Source of the DNA: Bryobacteraceae bacterium
GTDB lineage: Bacteria; Acidobacteriota; Terriglobia; Bryobacterales; Bryobacteraceae
Length of the DNA: 64,000 nucleotides
Reading direction: 5' to 3'
Assembly: GCA_026129905.1 (NCBI GenBank)
Contig: JAHCHE010000010.1
Location: 124,001 to 188,000 of the forward strand
In this document: piece by piece, positions 43,968-53,999 of the stretch
Layout: every line of letters begins with the position of its first letter
Position numbering within the stretch: the first letter of the stretch is position 1
Notes under the pieces: model-generated
Seen by the model: only the letters and a program-made list of their open reading frames with translations
What the model was told of the DNA's origin: nothing
Database searches by the model: none
Position numbers and translations under genes: made by a program

Positions 43968-44813
43968 TTACCGCATGTTCCAGAGCGTCCAGGCTTCCAT
44001 GAAATCCCTGCCGGAGCAGCGGATCTTGCGGGCATCTACCCGTTCGATTCCGGGGGCCAGCGGCGCTTGCGGGAAGGGAGTGCTGCGCGTGGAGTACTCG
44101 GTTTCGATCGTAACCGGGCCTTCGAGACGGTACGGGCGGATCCGGCCAAGCTTGGCGAGGCCGGCGGCGGCCTTCTCCTCAATCAACTTCTGCGCCTCTT
44201 CGGCGGAAAGCGAGAGGCAGGAGTAATAGCCGAGTCCCTCCTTCACTACCGCGACTTCGGCGTCCGGGACGATGGCCAGCAGGTCGTCCGCCGCGGCCTG
44301 GTCGCCTGCCAGGAAGATGACCGGCACGCCGAACCAGCCGGCCAGGGCGGCGCGCGTCTCTACTTCGCCCACTTCCTTGCCGTTCATCAGCACCTTCTGA
44401 TACCCGAGGGAACTGTAGCTGTGGGCCATCACCGCGGCGGAACGGTTGGCGCGAGCATGCTGACCGATGAAGGCGACAGCGGAATACTTGCGTTCGAGCA
44501 ACATCGAGGGGCCGAGGGCGCCGATGATCAATTTCGCGCGTGGGTGAATGGTCAGAGCGGAGAGAGTGCGGCTGCCGTCGTGGCCGTCCCACACGATCAC
44601 CTCGTCCGCTCCAGCGTTGAAGAAGCCGCGAACGGCGGCGTTGATCTCGCCGGTGAGCAACTTCTGCATCTCCGCGTTGGTGGGCTCCACCTGCTCCTGG
44701 CGGCAGACGCCGGCAACGCCTTCGGCGTCGGTGATCACAAAGACGCTTTTGCGATTCTGGGCGAAGGCGGATGACAGGGCAACGAGCGAAACGACGGCGG
44801 CTTTAAGCAACAT
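43968..44813 (-). CDS. Exported M55 (DppA-type) D-aminopeptidase
   Basis: The 281-residue protein has a signal peptide (LLKAAVVSLVALSSAFAQ) and the M55 zinc-site motifs: VFVITDAEGVAGV (Asp-x-Glu), VIVWDGHDGSRT, FIGQHARANRSAAVMAHSYS and the C-terminal RPYRLEGPVTIETEY. It would release D-amino acids from peptides in the periplasm, probably peptidoglycan fragments. Family members are about 270 residues, so it is full length. It follows the cyclophilin gene by 57 nt on the same strand. Confidence 0.88.
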   Translation of the reverse strand: MLLKAAVVSLVALSSAFAQNRKSVFVITDAEGVAGVCRQEQVEPTNAEMQKLLTGEINAAVRGFFNAGADEVIVWDGHDGSRTLSALTIHPRAKLIIGALGPSMLLERKYSAVAFIGQHARANRSAAVMAHSYSSLGYQKVLMNGKEVGEVETRAALAGWFGVPVIFLAGDQAAADDLLAIVPDAEVAVVKEGLGYYSCLSLSAEEAQKLIEEKAAAGLAKLGRIRPYRLEGPVTIETEYSTRSTPFPQAPLAPGIERVDARKIRCSGRDFMEAWTLWNMR

Positions 44814-44870
44814 GGGAATACTGTAGCCGATCCCGCGAGGCGGGGCGGAAAGGGCGAAGCCTTTGCTCCG

Positions 44871-45662
44871 TCAGGACTCGATGGTCGCTTTCTTGATGTA
44901 GTCCAGATTGGGGAATCGGCTGTTGAGGTACTCGTTGCCTCGCTGCTGGATCATTCCCTGATCGGGCCCTTCGCCGTAGCCGGAATAGAGGCTCTCCACA
45001 ACTTCCATCCCTTCGACGATCTGGCCGAACGGCGCGAACCCCTGCTGATCGAGGAACGCGTTGGCCTTGAGGTTGATGAATACCTGGGTCGTGCGCGAAT
45101 CCGGTCCCGACGTGGCGAAGGTCAATGCGCCCTTTCGATTCGTCTTGGTCACCGGGTCGTCGGGAATGTTCGCGTTGCGCCAGGCGGCGCCGATTTTCGG
45201 ATCGCCGGGCATCCCGAACTGGACGACGAAGTTCGGCACAATCCGGAAAAACCGGCAGCCGTCGTAGAAGCCGCTCCGCACCAGGTTGTAGAAGCGGTCC
45301 ACGCCGCGCGGGGCCCACGACCTGGTTACCTGTATCTTGATGTTCCCCTTCGTGGTGTCGAAATTCACCATGAAGGTCTCGGGGGCCTGTTCGGTCAGTT
45401 TTGATGGATTCATGAGATTTGCGGTTGATGGCGCTTTGGGCGCGGCCGGTTTGGCTGCCTCCGGTTTGGCCGGTTCGGGCTTGGCTACTTCGGGTTTCGC
45501 CGGCTCCGGCGCGGCCGGCTTCGGTTCCTCCGGCGGCCGGGCCGCGCGCTCGGTTTCGGCCGGGGGCTGGCGCTGTTCGCCGCAACCAGTCACGAGGAAG
45601 GAAAGCACGGCCACGGCCGCTACCGGCAAGCGCAGGATGAAGTAGGCTTGGTTGCTCGTCAT
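44871..45662 (-). CDS. Cyclophilin-type peptidyl-prolyl isomerase, lipoprotein with Pro/Ala/Lys linker
   Basis: The 263-residue protein has a lipobox (SFLVTGC, Cys 27), a linker of KPEPAKPE-type repeats (about residues 45-78), and a cyclophilin domain with TTKGNIKIQVT, FYDGCRFFRIVPNFVVQFG (catalytic Arg and Phe), TFATSGPDSRTTQVFINL and GFAPFGQIVEGMEVV. It should fold exported proteins while tethered to a membrane; the linker would span cell-wall space. Its last 29 nt are repeated downstream of the neighbouring M55 gene. Confidence 0.92.
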   Translation of the reverse strand: MTSNQAYFILRLPVAAVAVLSFLVTGCGEQRQPPAETERAARPPEEPKPAAPEPAKPEVAKPEPAKPEAAKPAAPKAPSTANLMNPSKLTEQAPETFMVNFDTTKGNIKIQVTRSWAPRGVDRFYNLVRSGFYDGCRFFRIVPNFVVQFGMPGDPKIGAAWRNANIPDDPVTKTNRKGALTFATSGPDSRTTQVFINLKANAFLDQQGFAPFGQIVEGMEVVESLYSGYGEGPDQGMIQQRGNEYLNSRFPNLDYIKKATIES

Positions 45663-45726
45663 ACGGGTCTCTCTCGACAGGCGGTGAAATTCTCGAACTA
45701 TATTACCTCGCCCCTCGAAGATCCCG

Positions 45727-48700
45727 TCAATTGACCTGCACCGGCCGGTCGGCGCAGACCTGTTTCGGCGTCGCGTCGGAATCGGTAACGCAAACCTTAA
45801 GCGTGTGGGCGCCTTTGGTCACGTTCCCCGTGTTCCACTGATACGAGTAGCCGACATTGGGGCAACCCGGCCGGCCGGGAACCAGCGCGCAAACATCCGG
45901 CCGCGGAACGCCGTACTGCGCGTTGCCTATCTTTACGTTGTCCAGGAAGATCTCCACCAGCTTGATGGCGGTCTCCGGCGCCGAGAGGTTGTCCACCGCC
46001 CAGCCGTAGACCTCGGTTGTCCCCGAGACGCCCGGCGCGTTCAGAGGGGGCAAGTCGATCCAGAGGAAGGGCGGTCCGGACGAGTTGCTCACCCGCACCG
46101 GTTGTTCGAAGCAATTTTGCTTGGGCGTGATGTCGGAGTCGGTGGCGCAAGCGCGCAGCAGGTGAGCGCCGTTGGACGCCGCGTATGTGTTCCACTTGTA
46201 GGCCCAGCCTACGTCCGGGCATCCGAGGCGATTCGGTAGCAGGGCGCAGACGTCCGGCCGCGGAAGCCCGTATTGCGCCGTGCCCACCTTCGTGGAATCG
46301 ACGAATATATCGACCGCCGCAATGGGACTTTCCACCGCCGCTGCGTTGTCAAGCGCCCAGCCGAACACATCCACCACGCCGGACACCGTCGAATCTCGCG
46401 GCGGCAGATCCAGCCACGCCGTCGGCGCAAGTCCGTTCACCGGCTTGCTGACTTGGACCGGGTACTCCACGCAGGTCTGCTTGGGCGTGATATCGGAATC
46501 GGTGGCGCAAACGCGAAGCTGGTGGACGCCGTTGGAAAGGCTCGAAGTGTTCCACTGATACGCGTAACCGACGTTCGGACAGCCGAGCCTGTTTGGAACC
46601 AGCGCGCAAACGTCGGGACGCGCGGCGCCGTACTGCGCGTTGCCCACTTTGACGTTGTCGACAAACACCTCGACGGCCGCAATGGGGGTTTCGATTGCCG
46701 TTATGTTATCGACAGCCCAACCCTGAAGACCGACCGTGCCCGAGACGAATGTGTCGCGAGGCGGCAGGTCGGGCCAGAGGAACGGCGGCAATCCGTTCAC
46801 CGGGTTGTTCACCCAGGCCGTTTGCTGAGCGCACGTCTGCCTGGGCGTGGCGTCGGAATCGGTGGCACAGACGCGAAGGGTGTGCGCGCCGTTGGCATGA
46901 CCGGCGGTGTTCCACTTGTAGGCCCAGCCGACATTCGGGCAGCCGGGGCGACCGGGGTATTGCGTACAGATATCGGCGCGCGCCGAGCCGTACTGGGCCT
47001 CGCCCACCTTGGCGCCGTCCACAAACACTTCGACCCGCGCGATGGCCGAGCCGATTCCGTACGTATTGTCGAGCGCCCAGCCGGTCACGTCGACCGATCC
47101 CAAAACCACGGCGTTCGATGCCGGAGCGTTGATGGCCAGCGCCGGCGCGGCCGGATTCACGGTCAGCGCCTGCACTTTGGAAACGGACCCGAGTTTGGCC
47201 GTGATATTGACCGTGACCGGCGCCGTCACCGCCGAAGTTGTGATGGTGAACGGCGGAGACTCCTTGGCGCCGGCCGGCACCGAGACGCTCGCGGGCGTCT
47301 TCGCAATGGACGTATTGGCGCTGCTCAGCGTCACCATGGTTGCCGACGCCGGAGCGATGCTGCTCAATGTCACGAGATTCGCGGCGGTGGAAACGCCGCC
47401 GAAGACGGCGGAAGGCGACAGGGTAAGCGAAGAGAGATTGAACGGCTGCACCGTGAGCGTCGAGGACTTGGTCATACCGCCCCCGGCCGCCTGGATCGTG
47501 ACCGAGGTTTCAGCCGTGACGGTGGACGTGGTGATTTCGAATTGTCCGGCGTTCTTTCCCGACGCGATCTGAACGCTGGCCGGGACCTGCGCCACGGCCG
47601 GCTTCGAGCTGGTCAGGGCCACCTGGAAGCTGCCGCCTGACGCCCCGCTCAGGGTCACTTCGTTGCCGGGCAGAGGATTGCCGCCGCCCACTACCGATGA
47701 GGCCAGCGCCACCGCCACCATCTCCGGCGGGCTCACCGTCAGGACGGCGGTCGCGGTGCTGCCGCCGCGAGACGCGGAGATCGTGACCGGGATGGACGCC
47801 GAGGAGTCGCCGTTGACAGCGATGGAAAAGGTAGTGGACTTGCCGCCCGCCGGAATGGTCACGCTGGCCGGCACGGACGCGCGTGTGGCGTCAGAGCTTG
47901 CCAGCGTCACTACCGCGCCTCCCGACGGCGCCGCCGACGGCAGGGCGACCGTGTTCGCCTTGGTGGTGAGCGATCCGACGACTGTCTGCGGACTCAGGGT
48001 GATACTTAGTTGCTGCGCGGGCGGCGCGCCCAGCTCGACGTTGTCGGAAACGTAGGCGCTAAGGCAGCTCAGCACGCAGGACGTCTCCGTGAAGTCGGTC
48101 GGAACCGACGGGCCCCACAACGCGGGACTCGTCTGGCGTTGAAAGTGGAGGTGGTCCCCGCAGTTGCGATATTTTGTTGGGCTGTTGGCCGAGCCCGAAT
48201 GGCCCTGGTCGGCCAGGTAAGCTCCCTGCAAAACCGTCTTATTTGCGGCAACCTGCACGCTGCCGGACTTCAGGTGGGCGTAGAGGGAATACGAGCCATC
48301 CGAATGCGCCAGGACGACGTAGTTCCCGGCGCCGTCGTTGGATGGGCAAGGTTTGGCATAGTCGTCGTAGCCGACCAGGCAAGCCGTATTGACGCTGTTG
48401 CAGGTAATGTTGTTGGCGATGGCGACCACGGTTCCGTCGGCGATGGCAAGCATGTGCTGATTGCCTTGGCCCTCCTCGGTGGTCTGCTGCCAGTCCAGGG
48501 CGGCCGCCAGCGCATTCTTGTGGGCGATGACCAGACAGCGCCGCCCGTCGCAAACCGCACCGCTGGTGTACGCGTCGCCTCCTTGCACCAGGTAGGCCGA
48601 ACCTTGAAAAGGCAGCTTGAACGTGAGGTCGCCGGCAAAGTTTTCCGATGGCTCCTCCGCGCCGTCCTCAATGTACTGGTATTGCACGCCGTCGGCGCGG

Positions 48701-49617
48701 AAGCGGCGAACAACGACGCCTTCCTCCGTTGCGGCGTAAACGTCTCCGGGCGCAACCGCGGTCCAGGCGCCGGTGGCGGCGTCGAGCCTCTTGGCCATCG
48801 GAGCGCCGCTTTCCACAACGGTTGCGAAAGCCCGGCGGCCGCTCGAGATGAAGTTGCGCATGTGTCCTTCGCCGGATGTGACGAGTCCGCGACGGGACCG
48901 CAGCCGTTCCGGCGCGGAACGGGCCTGCGCCGGAGGGGAGACCGCGCCGTCGAGCGGGAGGCTGTTCGTTCGGGCGTACACGTCGTACTCGCGCAATTGG
49001 TACGCGTAGGTCTGGTCCTCGAACGCGGTGTCCGTCGCCGTGACAACGGAAACGTATCGAAGCTGGTTTCCGTCTTCGGACCACTCCAGGTAGTCCGTGC
49101 TCAGAGGGCCGGTAAACACCGTCTCCGAGGCGCCGGACGCCGGGTCATGCACCCGCAGCTCGAAACGGGCCTCTTCGTCGAGTGAAATGTAAGCAATTTT
49201 CAGTGAAGCCGGCGACCAGACGGCGTGGTGCACGCCGTTCGCGATGAATCGCTCGGACCTCTCAATCAAGTTGTAGCGGTAGAGCGCGAAAGAGGGCAGC
49301 CGGCCGTTCGATTTGAGATATAGAAAATTCCGGGAATCGTACGAAAAGCCGAATGCCTTGAAAACCCCGGGCAGGAACGGAGCCTTCGTCACTCCAGCCG
49401 ACGGATTGAACAGATAGGAATCGCCGTCGAAGGCGATCACGAACGATTTTCCGGCGGATATCGCGGATGCAGGAAGCGCCGCCAAGCGTTCCACCGCTGT
49501 CGCCTGAGCTGTTTCCGCCGCTGGTGCGGGACTCCGGGCCGCCAACAGCGCCAGCAAGCCCATCAAAAGGGACAACGCAGCCGGGCGGCCTTTTGGATAG
49601 GTATCTTCTTGTTGCAT
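45727..49617 (-). CDS. Large secreted M23-domain protein with Ig-like and cysteine-rich tandem repeats
   Basis: From the ATG at 49617 the protein has 1296 residues: signal peptide (LSLLMGLLALLAARSPAPAA), an N-terminal region resembling WD/TolB-type propeller strands (about 40-330), an M23 metallopeptidase-like domain with HKNALAAALDW and YAHLKSG and GDHLHFQ supplying the zinc ligands, three Ig-like repeats of about 95 residues, and four C-terminal repeats of about 120 residues. Each of these carries about four Cys (DVCALVP, LGCPNVGYAY, LRVCATDSD, KQTC). It may cleave peptidoglycan or bind surfaces. No ribosome binding site precedes the chosen ATG, so the start is uncertain; the frame is open 36 codons further. 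Confidence 0.82.
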   Translation of the reverse strand: MQQEDTYPKGRPAALSLLMGLLALLAARSPAPAAETAQATAVERLAALPASAISAGKSFVIAFDGDSYLFNPSAGVTKAPFLPGVFKAFGFSYDSRNFLYLKSNGRLPSFALYRYNLIERSERFIANGVHHAVWSPASLKIAYISLDEEARFELRVHDPASGASETVFTGPLSTDYLEWSEDGNQLRYVSVVTATDTAFEDQTYAYQLREYDVYARTNSLPLDGAVSPPAQARSAPERLRSRRGLVTSGEGHMRNFISSGRRAFATVVESGAPMAKRLDAATGAWTAVAPGDVYAATEEGVVVRRFRADGVQYQYIEDGAEEPSENFAGDLTFKLPFQGSAYLVQGGDAYTSGAVCDGRRCLVIAHKNALAAALDWQQTTEEGQGNQHMLAIADGTVVAIANNITCNSVNTACLVGYDDYAKPCPSNDGAGNYVVLAHSDGSYSLYAHLKSGSVQVAANKTVLQGAYLADQGHSGSANSPTKYRNCGDHLHFQRQTSPALWGPSVPTDFTETSCVLSCLSAYVSDNVELGAPPAQQLSITLSPQTVVGSLTTKANTVALPSAAPSGGAVVTLASSDATRASVPASVTIPAGGKSTTFSIAVNGDSSASIPVTISASRGGSTATAVLTVSPPEMVAVALASSVVGGGNPLPGNEVTLSGASGGSFQVALTSSKPAVAQVPASVQIASGKNAGQFEITTSTVTAETSVTIQAAGGGMTKSSTLTVQPFNLSSLTLSPSAVFGGVSTAANLVTLSSIAPASATMVTLSSANTSIAKTPASVSVPAGAKESPPFTITTSAVTAPVTVNITAKLGSVSKVQALTVNPAAPALAINAPASNAVVLGSVDVTGWALDNTYGIGSAIARVEVFVDGAKVGEAQYGSARADICTQYPGRPGCPNVGWAYKWNTAGHANGAHTLRVCATDSDATPRQTCAQQTAWVNNPVNGLPPFLWPDLPPRDTFVSGTVGLQGWAVDNITAIETPIAAVEVFVDNVKVGNAQYGAARPDVCALVPNRLGCPNVGYAYQWNTSSLSNGVHQLRVCATDSDITPKQTCVEYPVQVSKPVNGLAPTAWLDLPPRDSTVSGVVDVFGWALDNAAAVESPIAAVDIFVDSTKVGTAQYGLPRPDVCALLPNRLGCPDVGWAYKWNTYAASNGAHLLRACATDSDITPKQNCFEQPVRVSNSSGPPFLWIDLPPLNAPGVSGTTEVYGWAVDNLSAPETAIKLVEIFLDNVKIGNAQYGVPRPDVCALVPGRPGCPNVGYSYQWNTGNVTKGAHTLKVCVTDSDATPKQVCADRPVQVN

Positions 49618-50016
49618 CTGATTGGAGTAGTGCCTGGTTTGCCTCCACCTGCTCAGTCGACTCGTCGGAAGAGCTTGTGAACGCTTTACGTTACATCTGG
49701 ACGCAGCCATACCTCGAGTCGACACACCAGGAGCGTTGGTTTAAGGCGCGGCCCTCACCTGACTGCCGCAGGCTAATCCGCTGCGCTTCGCCCGCTCCGG
49801 GTCTCCCTGTTCCCCGCAGCGCGGCGGCGCCGAGCCCTACAAGCGCGCTCCACCTCGCTTGTACTTTCCCGCATTCTATCGCCAAACCTGGGCCGGTGTC
49901 TTCGAGATGCGGATGCGGCCACCCCGCCGCGCGAGCCGTTTCATGGCGGCGACGACGCGTTTAAAACAAAAAAAACATTTGTGTTTTACCTCGGATTCGA
50001 GTACATTGGGGATACA

Positions 50017-50664
50017 ATGCGGATGTTCGTTGTCGGGACGACGCCCGTCGTGTTCTTGCTGGCTCTTGCTCCCGAGGCCGTCGCGGAGAGCGCCTACCTG
50101 CTTCGCGCGACGATTCGCTCGCAGACGGTCCAGAACAAGCGCGCCGACGCCGAAAACCTCTCCCGGATTTCCGACAAGGCGATGCTCGAGCGATTCCGCA
50201 AAGCGGGACTTCTGGTCCGCGTACCGAACAGCGGCCGCCACCATTACACGAAATACATCACGGCGGACTATTCGTACCTGCGGCCCTGGAGCAAGCTGTT
50301 TCTGGAGGACATCAGCCGGCAGTACCATGCGCGCTTCAAGAAGCGGCTGCGCGTCACCAGCATGGTGAGGACGGCGTCGCTTCAGCGAAGCCTGGCGAAG
50401 CGAAACGGCAACGCCGCGGCGGCGACGGGCGCGCGGCGGTCCTCACACCTGACCGGCGCGACGCTGGACATTTCCAAGAACGGCATGTCCGCCGCCGAGA
50501 TCGCGTGGATGCGGAAGAAGTTGCATGCGCTGAGACTACAAAAACACATCTACGCGATCGAGGAATTCAGCCAGCCGACATTCCACATCATGGTGCACAA
50601 GGACTATGCCACCGCGAGAGCGGCGAAACCCCGGACAACCGCGCGCGCCAGGCCGGGCGGTTAA
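50017..50664 (+). CDS. DUF5715 family exported protein (peptidase M15-like)
   Basis: The 215-residue protein has a signal peptide (FVVGTTPVVFLLALAPEAVA) and a domain with SSHLTGATLDISK and PTFHIMVHKDY, together resembling the His/Asp/His zinc site of D,D- or L,D-carboxypeptidases of the M15/hedgehog fold. RVTSMVRTASLQRSL precedes it. It probably acts on peptidoglycan. TACATT at 50002-50007 with TTGTGT 17 nt upstream is a possible promoter and would put the transcript start near the ATG. The 399 nt before it (49618-50016) hold no other recognisable feature. Confidence 0.78.
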   Translation: MRMFVVGTTPVVFLLALAPEAVAESAYLLRATIRSQTVQNKRADAENLSRISDKAMLERFRKAGLLVRVPNSGRHHYTKYITADYSYLRPWSKLFLEDISRQYHARFKKRLRVTSMVRTASLQRSLAKRNGNAAAATGARRSSHLTGATLDISKNGMSAAEIAWMRKKLHALRLQKHIYAIEEFSQPTFHIMVHKDYATARAAKPRTTARARPGG

Positions 50665-50671
50665 GTTCTCG

Positions 50672-52627
50672 TTACCAGGCGCGGCACCGGTTCTCGGGCG
50701 CCATCGGTTGACCCGTTTTGCACCCAAACGCGCGCTGGAATTCGGGCATATTCGAGACCACGCCGTTCACCCGATACTTTCCGGGCGAATGCGGATCGAT
50801 CGCGGCGCGCAGTCTTGACTCCTGCTCGCGAACGTTCTGGCACCAGATCTGTCCCCAGCCGAGGAAGAAGCGCTGCTCGGGCGTTTGTTCCGCGCCGCCC
50901 CGCGAGCCGTCCGACATCGAGTCCGCCAGCGCCATGAGCGCGATCCGCAAACCGCCATTATCCGCCACGTTCTCGCCGAGCGTGAGTTTGCCGTTGAGCG
51001 TCACGCCTTCCACCGGGCTATAGGCTTCGTACTGGTCGACGAAGCACTGCGTGCGTTCCTCGAACCTCTTCGCATCTTTCGGAGTCCACCAGTCTGCCAG
51101 GTTGCCCTTGGCATCGAACTGACGCCCCTGGTCGTCGAAGCCATGCGTGAGTTCGTGCCCGATCACCGCCCCGATCGCGCCGAAGTTCACCGCGTCGTCC
51201 CGCCTCGCGTCGAAGAACGGGGGCTGGAGAATACCCGCCGGGAAGTTAATGTTGTTCTCCAGGGGATTGTAGTAGGCGTTCACGGTCGGTGGAGTCATGA
51301 GCCACTCCGTCGGGTCCACTTTGCGACCGATCTTCGCCAACTGGTATTGCGTTTCGTAAGCTGAAGCCCGCATCGAGTTGCCGAGGGCGTCCCCTCGGAC
51401 AATGGAGACCGGACCGTAGTCCCGCCATTTTTCGGGATATCCGATCTTGTTCGTGATGGCGTGCAGTTTTTCGAGCGCCTTATTCTTCGTCGCCTCCGTC
51501 ATCCACGAGAGCTGCTGGATGTCCTTCTCCAAGGCTTTCTCAATCGCGCGAACCATGGCGAGTGTCCGCTGTTTGCTCTCGGCAGGGTAAGCGCGCTCGA
51601 CGTACTCGCGGCCAAGGGCCTCGCCAAGTTCGGCGTCTACCATCTCCGTACAGCGCTTCCACCGCGGCTTGATCTCCTCGGCGCCGCGGAGCGTCTTACT
51701 GTAGAAGTCGAAGTCAGCGTTGACGAACGCTTGCGGCAACAGCGGCGCGGCGGCTCGAACCAGGTGCCAAGTCAGGTAGACCTTCCAGTTGTCGAGGCTT
51801 TCCGTCCGCAGGAGTTCGTCGAGCTTTTGCGCGAATTCCGGAACGGCGACGTTCAGGCTGTCGAACCGCGGCGCCTCGGTTTGCCGGAAGTACGCGTTCC
51901 AGTTGAAGGACGGCGCAAGCTCCTCCAGTTCGCGCCGGGATAGTTTGTGATAGACGTTGTTTGGGTCCCGCCGAGCCACCCGGTCCAGCGAGCCTTCCGC
52001 CAGCGCCGTTTCCAACTTCATGACAACCTGCGCCTTGGCTTTCGCTTGTTCAGGCCAGTCTCCGAGCAACCGGAACACGCGGCGCAGGTGATCCTCGTAT
52101 TTCCCGCGCAGTTCCACCGAGCGCCCGTCGGTCTTGAAATAGTAGTCGCGGTCCGGCAGTCCGAGTCCGCCCTGGTCCACTTCCGCGATCACCAGGGTGG
52201 CATTCTTGAAATCCGGACCGGAGGTGAACCGGAACATCGGGCGTGCGCCGGGATCGCGGAGCGCGGCGATCTTCTCGAGTTCGGCTTTGATCGGCTCGAT
52301 GCCCTTCTTTTCAATGCCGGCTTCGTCCATGCAGGACGCGTAGTAGTCGCCGATCTTCTGTTTCCCCGGCGACCGTTCCTGTCGGGGCGCCGCCGCCTGC
52401 TCCAGAATCTCCCGGAGGAGCGCGTTATTTCGCTCCACCAGTTCGTTGAACCGGCTCCAGCGAGTCTGGTCGGGCGGAATGGGATTCGACTTCATCCAGT
52501 TGCCGCACGCGTACTGGTAGAAGTCGACGCACGGCTCCGCGGCCGGGTCGATCCAGGTGTTGAGGACGTCCTGCGCCAGCAGGGGGCCGCCAGCCAGCAG
52601 GCCGAACGCGAGCAAGAGTGACTGCAT
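50672..52627 (-). CDS. pepO: M13 family metallopeptidase (PepO/neprilysin-like)
   Basis: The 651-residue exported enzyme has a signal peptide (LLLAFGLLAGGPLLAQ) and the M13 signatures: VIGHELTHGFDDQG with the HExxH zinc site, ENVADNGG with the third ligand and the NAYYNPLENNINFPAGIL substrate-binding stretch; it ends in the family CRAW. It cleaves oligopeptides outside the cytoplasm. Length agrees with bacterial homologues. It converges on the DUF5715 gene, 7 nt apart. Confidence 0.95.
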   Translation of the reverse strand: MQSLLLAFGLLAGGPLLAQDVLNTWIDPAAEPCVDFYQYACGNWMKSNPIPPDQTRWSRFNELVERNNALLREILEQAAAPRQERSPGKQKIGDYYASCMDEAGIEKKGIEPIKAELEKIAALRDPGARPMFRFTSGPDFKNATLVIAEVDQGGLGLPDRDYYFKTDGRSVELRGKYEDHLRRVFRLLGDWPEQAKAKAQVVMKLETALAEGSLDRVARRDPNNVYHKLSRRELEELAPSFNWNAYFRQTEAPRFDSLNVAVPEFAQKLDELLRTESLDNWKVYLTWHLVRAAAPLLPQAFVNADFDFYSKTLRGAEEIKPRWKRCTEMVDAELGEALGREYVERAYPAESKQRTLAMVRAIEKALEKDIQQLSWMTEATKNKALEKLHAITNKIGYPEKWRDYGPVSIVRGDALGNSMRASAYETQYQLAKIGRKVDPTEWLMTPPTVNAYYNPLENNINFPAGILQPPFFDARRDDAVNFGAIGAVIGHELTHGFDDQGRQFDAKGNLADWWTPKDAKRFEERTQCFVDQYEAYSPVEGVTLNGKLTLGENVADNGGLRIALMALADSMSDGSRGGAEQTPEQRFFLGWGQIWCQNVREQESRLRAAIDPHSPGKYRVNGVVSNMPEFQRAFGCKTGQPMAPENRCRAW

Positions 52628-52682
52628 GCTTCCAGGGTACCTTGCGTTCGGGACTCGAACGGCGCAGGAGAGACCGAAGGGG

Positions 52683-52759
52683 TGGTAGGGACGGGCAGAT
52701 TCGAACTGCCGGCCTGTCGCTTAGGAGGCGACCGCTCTATCCAACTGAGCTACGTCCCC
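52683..52759 (-). tRNA. tRNA-Arg (anticodon CCT)
   Basis: All arms are visible on the minus strand: acceptor GGGGACG with CGTCCCT, D-stem GCTC/GAGC, anticodon stem GTCGC/GCGAC around CTCCTAA, T-arm GGCAG-TTCGAAT-CTGCC, and an encoded 3' CCA. It reads arginine AGG codons. The first acceptor pair is G-U. No integration scar is evident next to it. Confidence 0.95.
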
Positions 52760-52775
52760 GGTCTTCTTATTAATT

Positions 52776-53990
52776 CTACCAGCGCCGCAACCCTTTTCTG
52801 CCGATATCCCGGCGGTAGTGCATTCCCTCGAAATGGATCTTTTCCACAGCTGCGTACGTATTGGCGATTGCGCTTGGAAGATCCGGGCCCGATGCCGTCA
52901 CGCCAAGGACGCGGCCGCCGCCGGTAACCAGGCCGTTGGCGCCTGCCCGCGTGCCGGCGTGGAACACCGTGGCGCCGCACGCGTCGATTCCGGTGATCGG
53001 GTCGCCGGTCCGCGGCGTTCCGGGGTAGCCGGCAGCCGCCAGCACGACGCATACGGCCGGGTCAGGCCGCCATTCCATCGGGGCTCCCTCGGCCAAAGTC
53101 GCCAGGAAGTCGCTCTTCATGCGGTACATCAACGGTTGCGCTTCCGGATCACCAAGCCGGACGTTGAACTCCAGCGCCTTGGGACCGTCGGCGGTCATCA
53201 TCAGGCCCGCGTACAGGAAGCCGGTGAACGGAGCGCCTTCCCTCCGCATTTGGTCGAGGGTGGGCTGGATAATGCGATCCATCACGCGCCGTCGGTCCTC
53301 GTCGCTGAGAATCCTGGGATCGCAGTAGGCGCCCATGCCGCCGGTGTTCGGCCCCCGGTCGTCGTCGAAGACGCGTTTGTGGTCCTGGGTCGGCTCGAAC
53401 GGGATGGCCGTGTCGCCGTCACAGAAGGCGATGAAACTGACTTCCTCGCCCGTGAGGCATTCCTCCACCAGGACGCGACCCTTCGGCAAGCGTTGGAGCG
53501 CCTCGGCGGCCTCGCGGTCGTCCCCGGCGATGATGACGCCTTTGCCCGCCGCCAGACCATCCGCTTTGAGGACGGCAGGAAAGCCGAACGCGCCGGCAGA
53601 CTGGCAGGCCTCTTCCGCCGAGTCGAAAACGAGAAATCGCGCGGTGGGGACGCCCGCGCGCTCCATAAAACGCTTGGCGAACACCTTGCTGCCCTCGAGC
53701 TGCGCCGCCCTGGCGGTGGGGCCGACGATGCGGCGTCCGCGGGCCTGGAAGAGGTCGACTACCCCGTCGACCAGAGGCGCCTCGGGACCGACAACCGTCA
53801 GGTCCACCTCGCGCTCCTGGGCGATTCGCAGGAAGCTCTCCGGATCGCTTCGCGGCGGCTGGATGCGTTCCGCGGGGGCCATCCCCGGGTTGCCCGGCGC
53901 GGCGTAGACTTTGCTACAAAGAGAACTTTGCGACAGTTTCCAGACCATCGCGTGCTCCCGGCCGCCGCTGCCGATGACCATTACCTTCAT
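52776..53990 (-). CDS. purD: Phosphoribosylamine-glycine ligase
   Basis: The 404-residue ATP-grasp enzyme begins [19 protein letters not shown], the standard PurD start, and has [38 protein letters not shown] and the metal-binding [16 protein letters not shown]. It performs step two of purine synthesis. The open frame extends 62 codons further but overlaps mnmG on the other strand, so I use the conserved start. The divergent mnmG start is only 9 nt away. Confidence 0.95.
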   Translation of the reverse strand: MKVMVIGSGGREHAMVWKLSQSSLCSKVYAAPGNPGMAPAERIQPPRSDPESFLRIAQEREVDLTVVGPEAPLVDGVVDLFQARGRRIVGPTARAAQLEGSKVFAKRFMERAGVPTARFLVFDSAEEACQSAGAFGFPAVLKADGLAAGKGVIIAGDDREAAEALQRLPKGRVLVEECLTGEEVSFIAFCDGDTAIPFEPTQDHKRVFDDDRGPNTGGMGAYCDPRILSDEDRRRVMDRIIQPTLDQMRREGAPFTGFLYAGLMMTADGPKALEFNVRLGDPEAQPLMYRMKSDFLATLAEGAPMEWRPDPAVCVVLAAAGYPGTPRTGDPITGIDACGATVFHAGTRAGANGLVTGGGRVLGVTASGPDLPSAIANTYAAVEKIHFEGMHYRRDIGRKGLRRW

Positions 53991-53999
53991 AGCGATACA

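Noticed and set aside
52828-52845. TTTTCCACA near purD as a DnaA box and possible origin
   Set aside because: It is a single 8-of-9 match within coding sequence and there is no cluster or AT-rich unwinding region.
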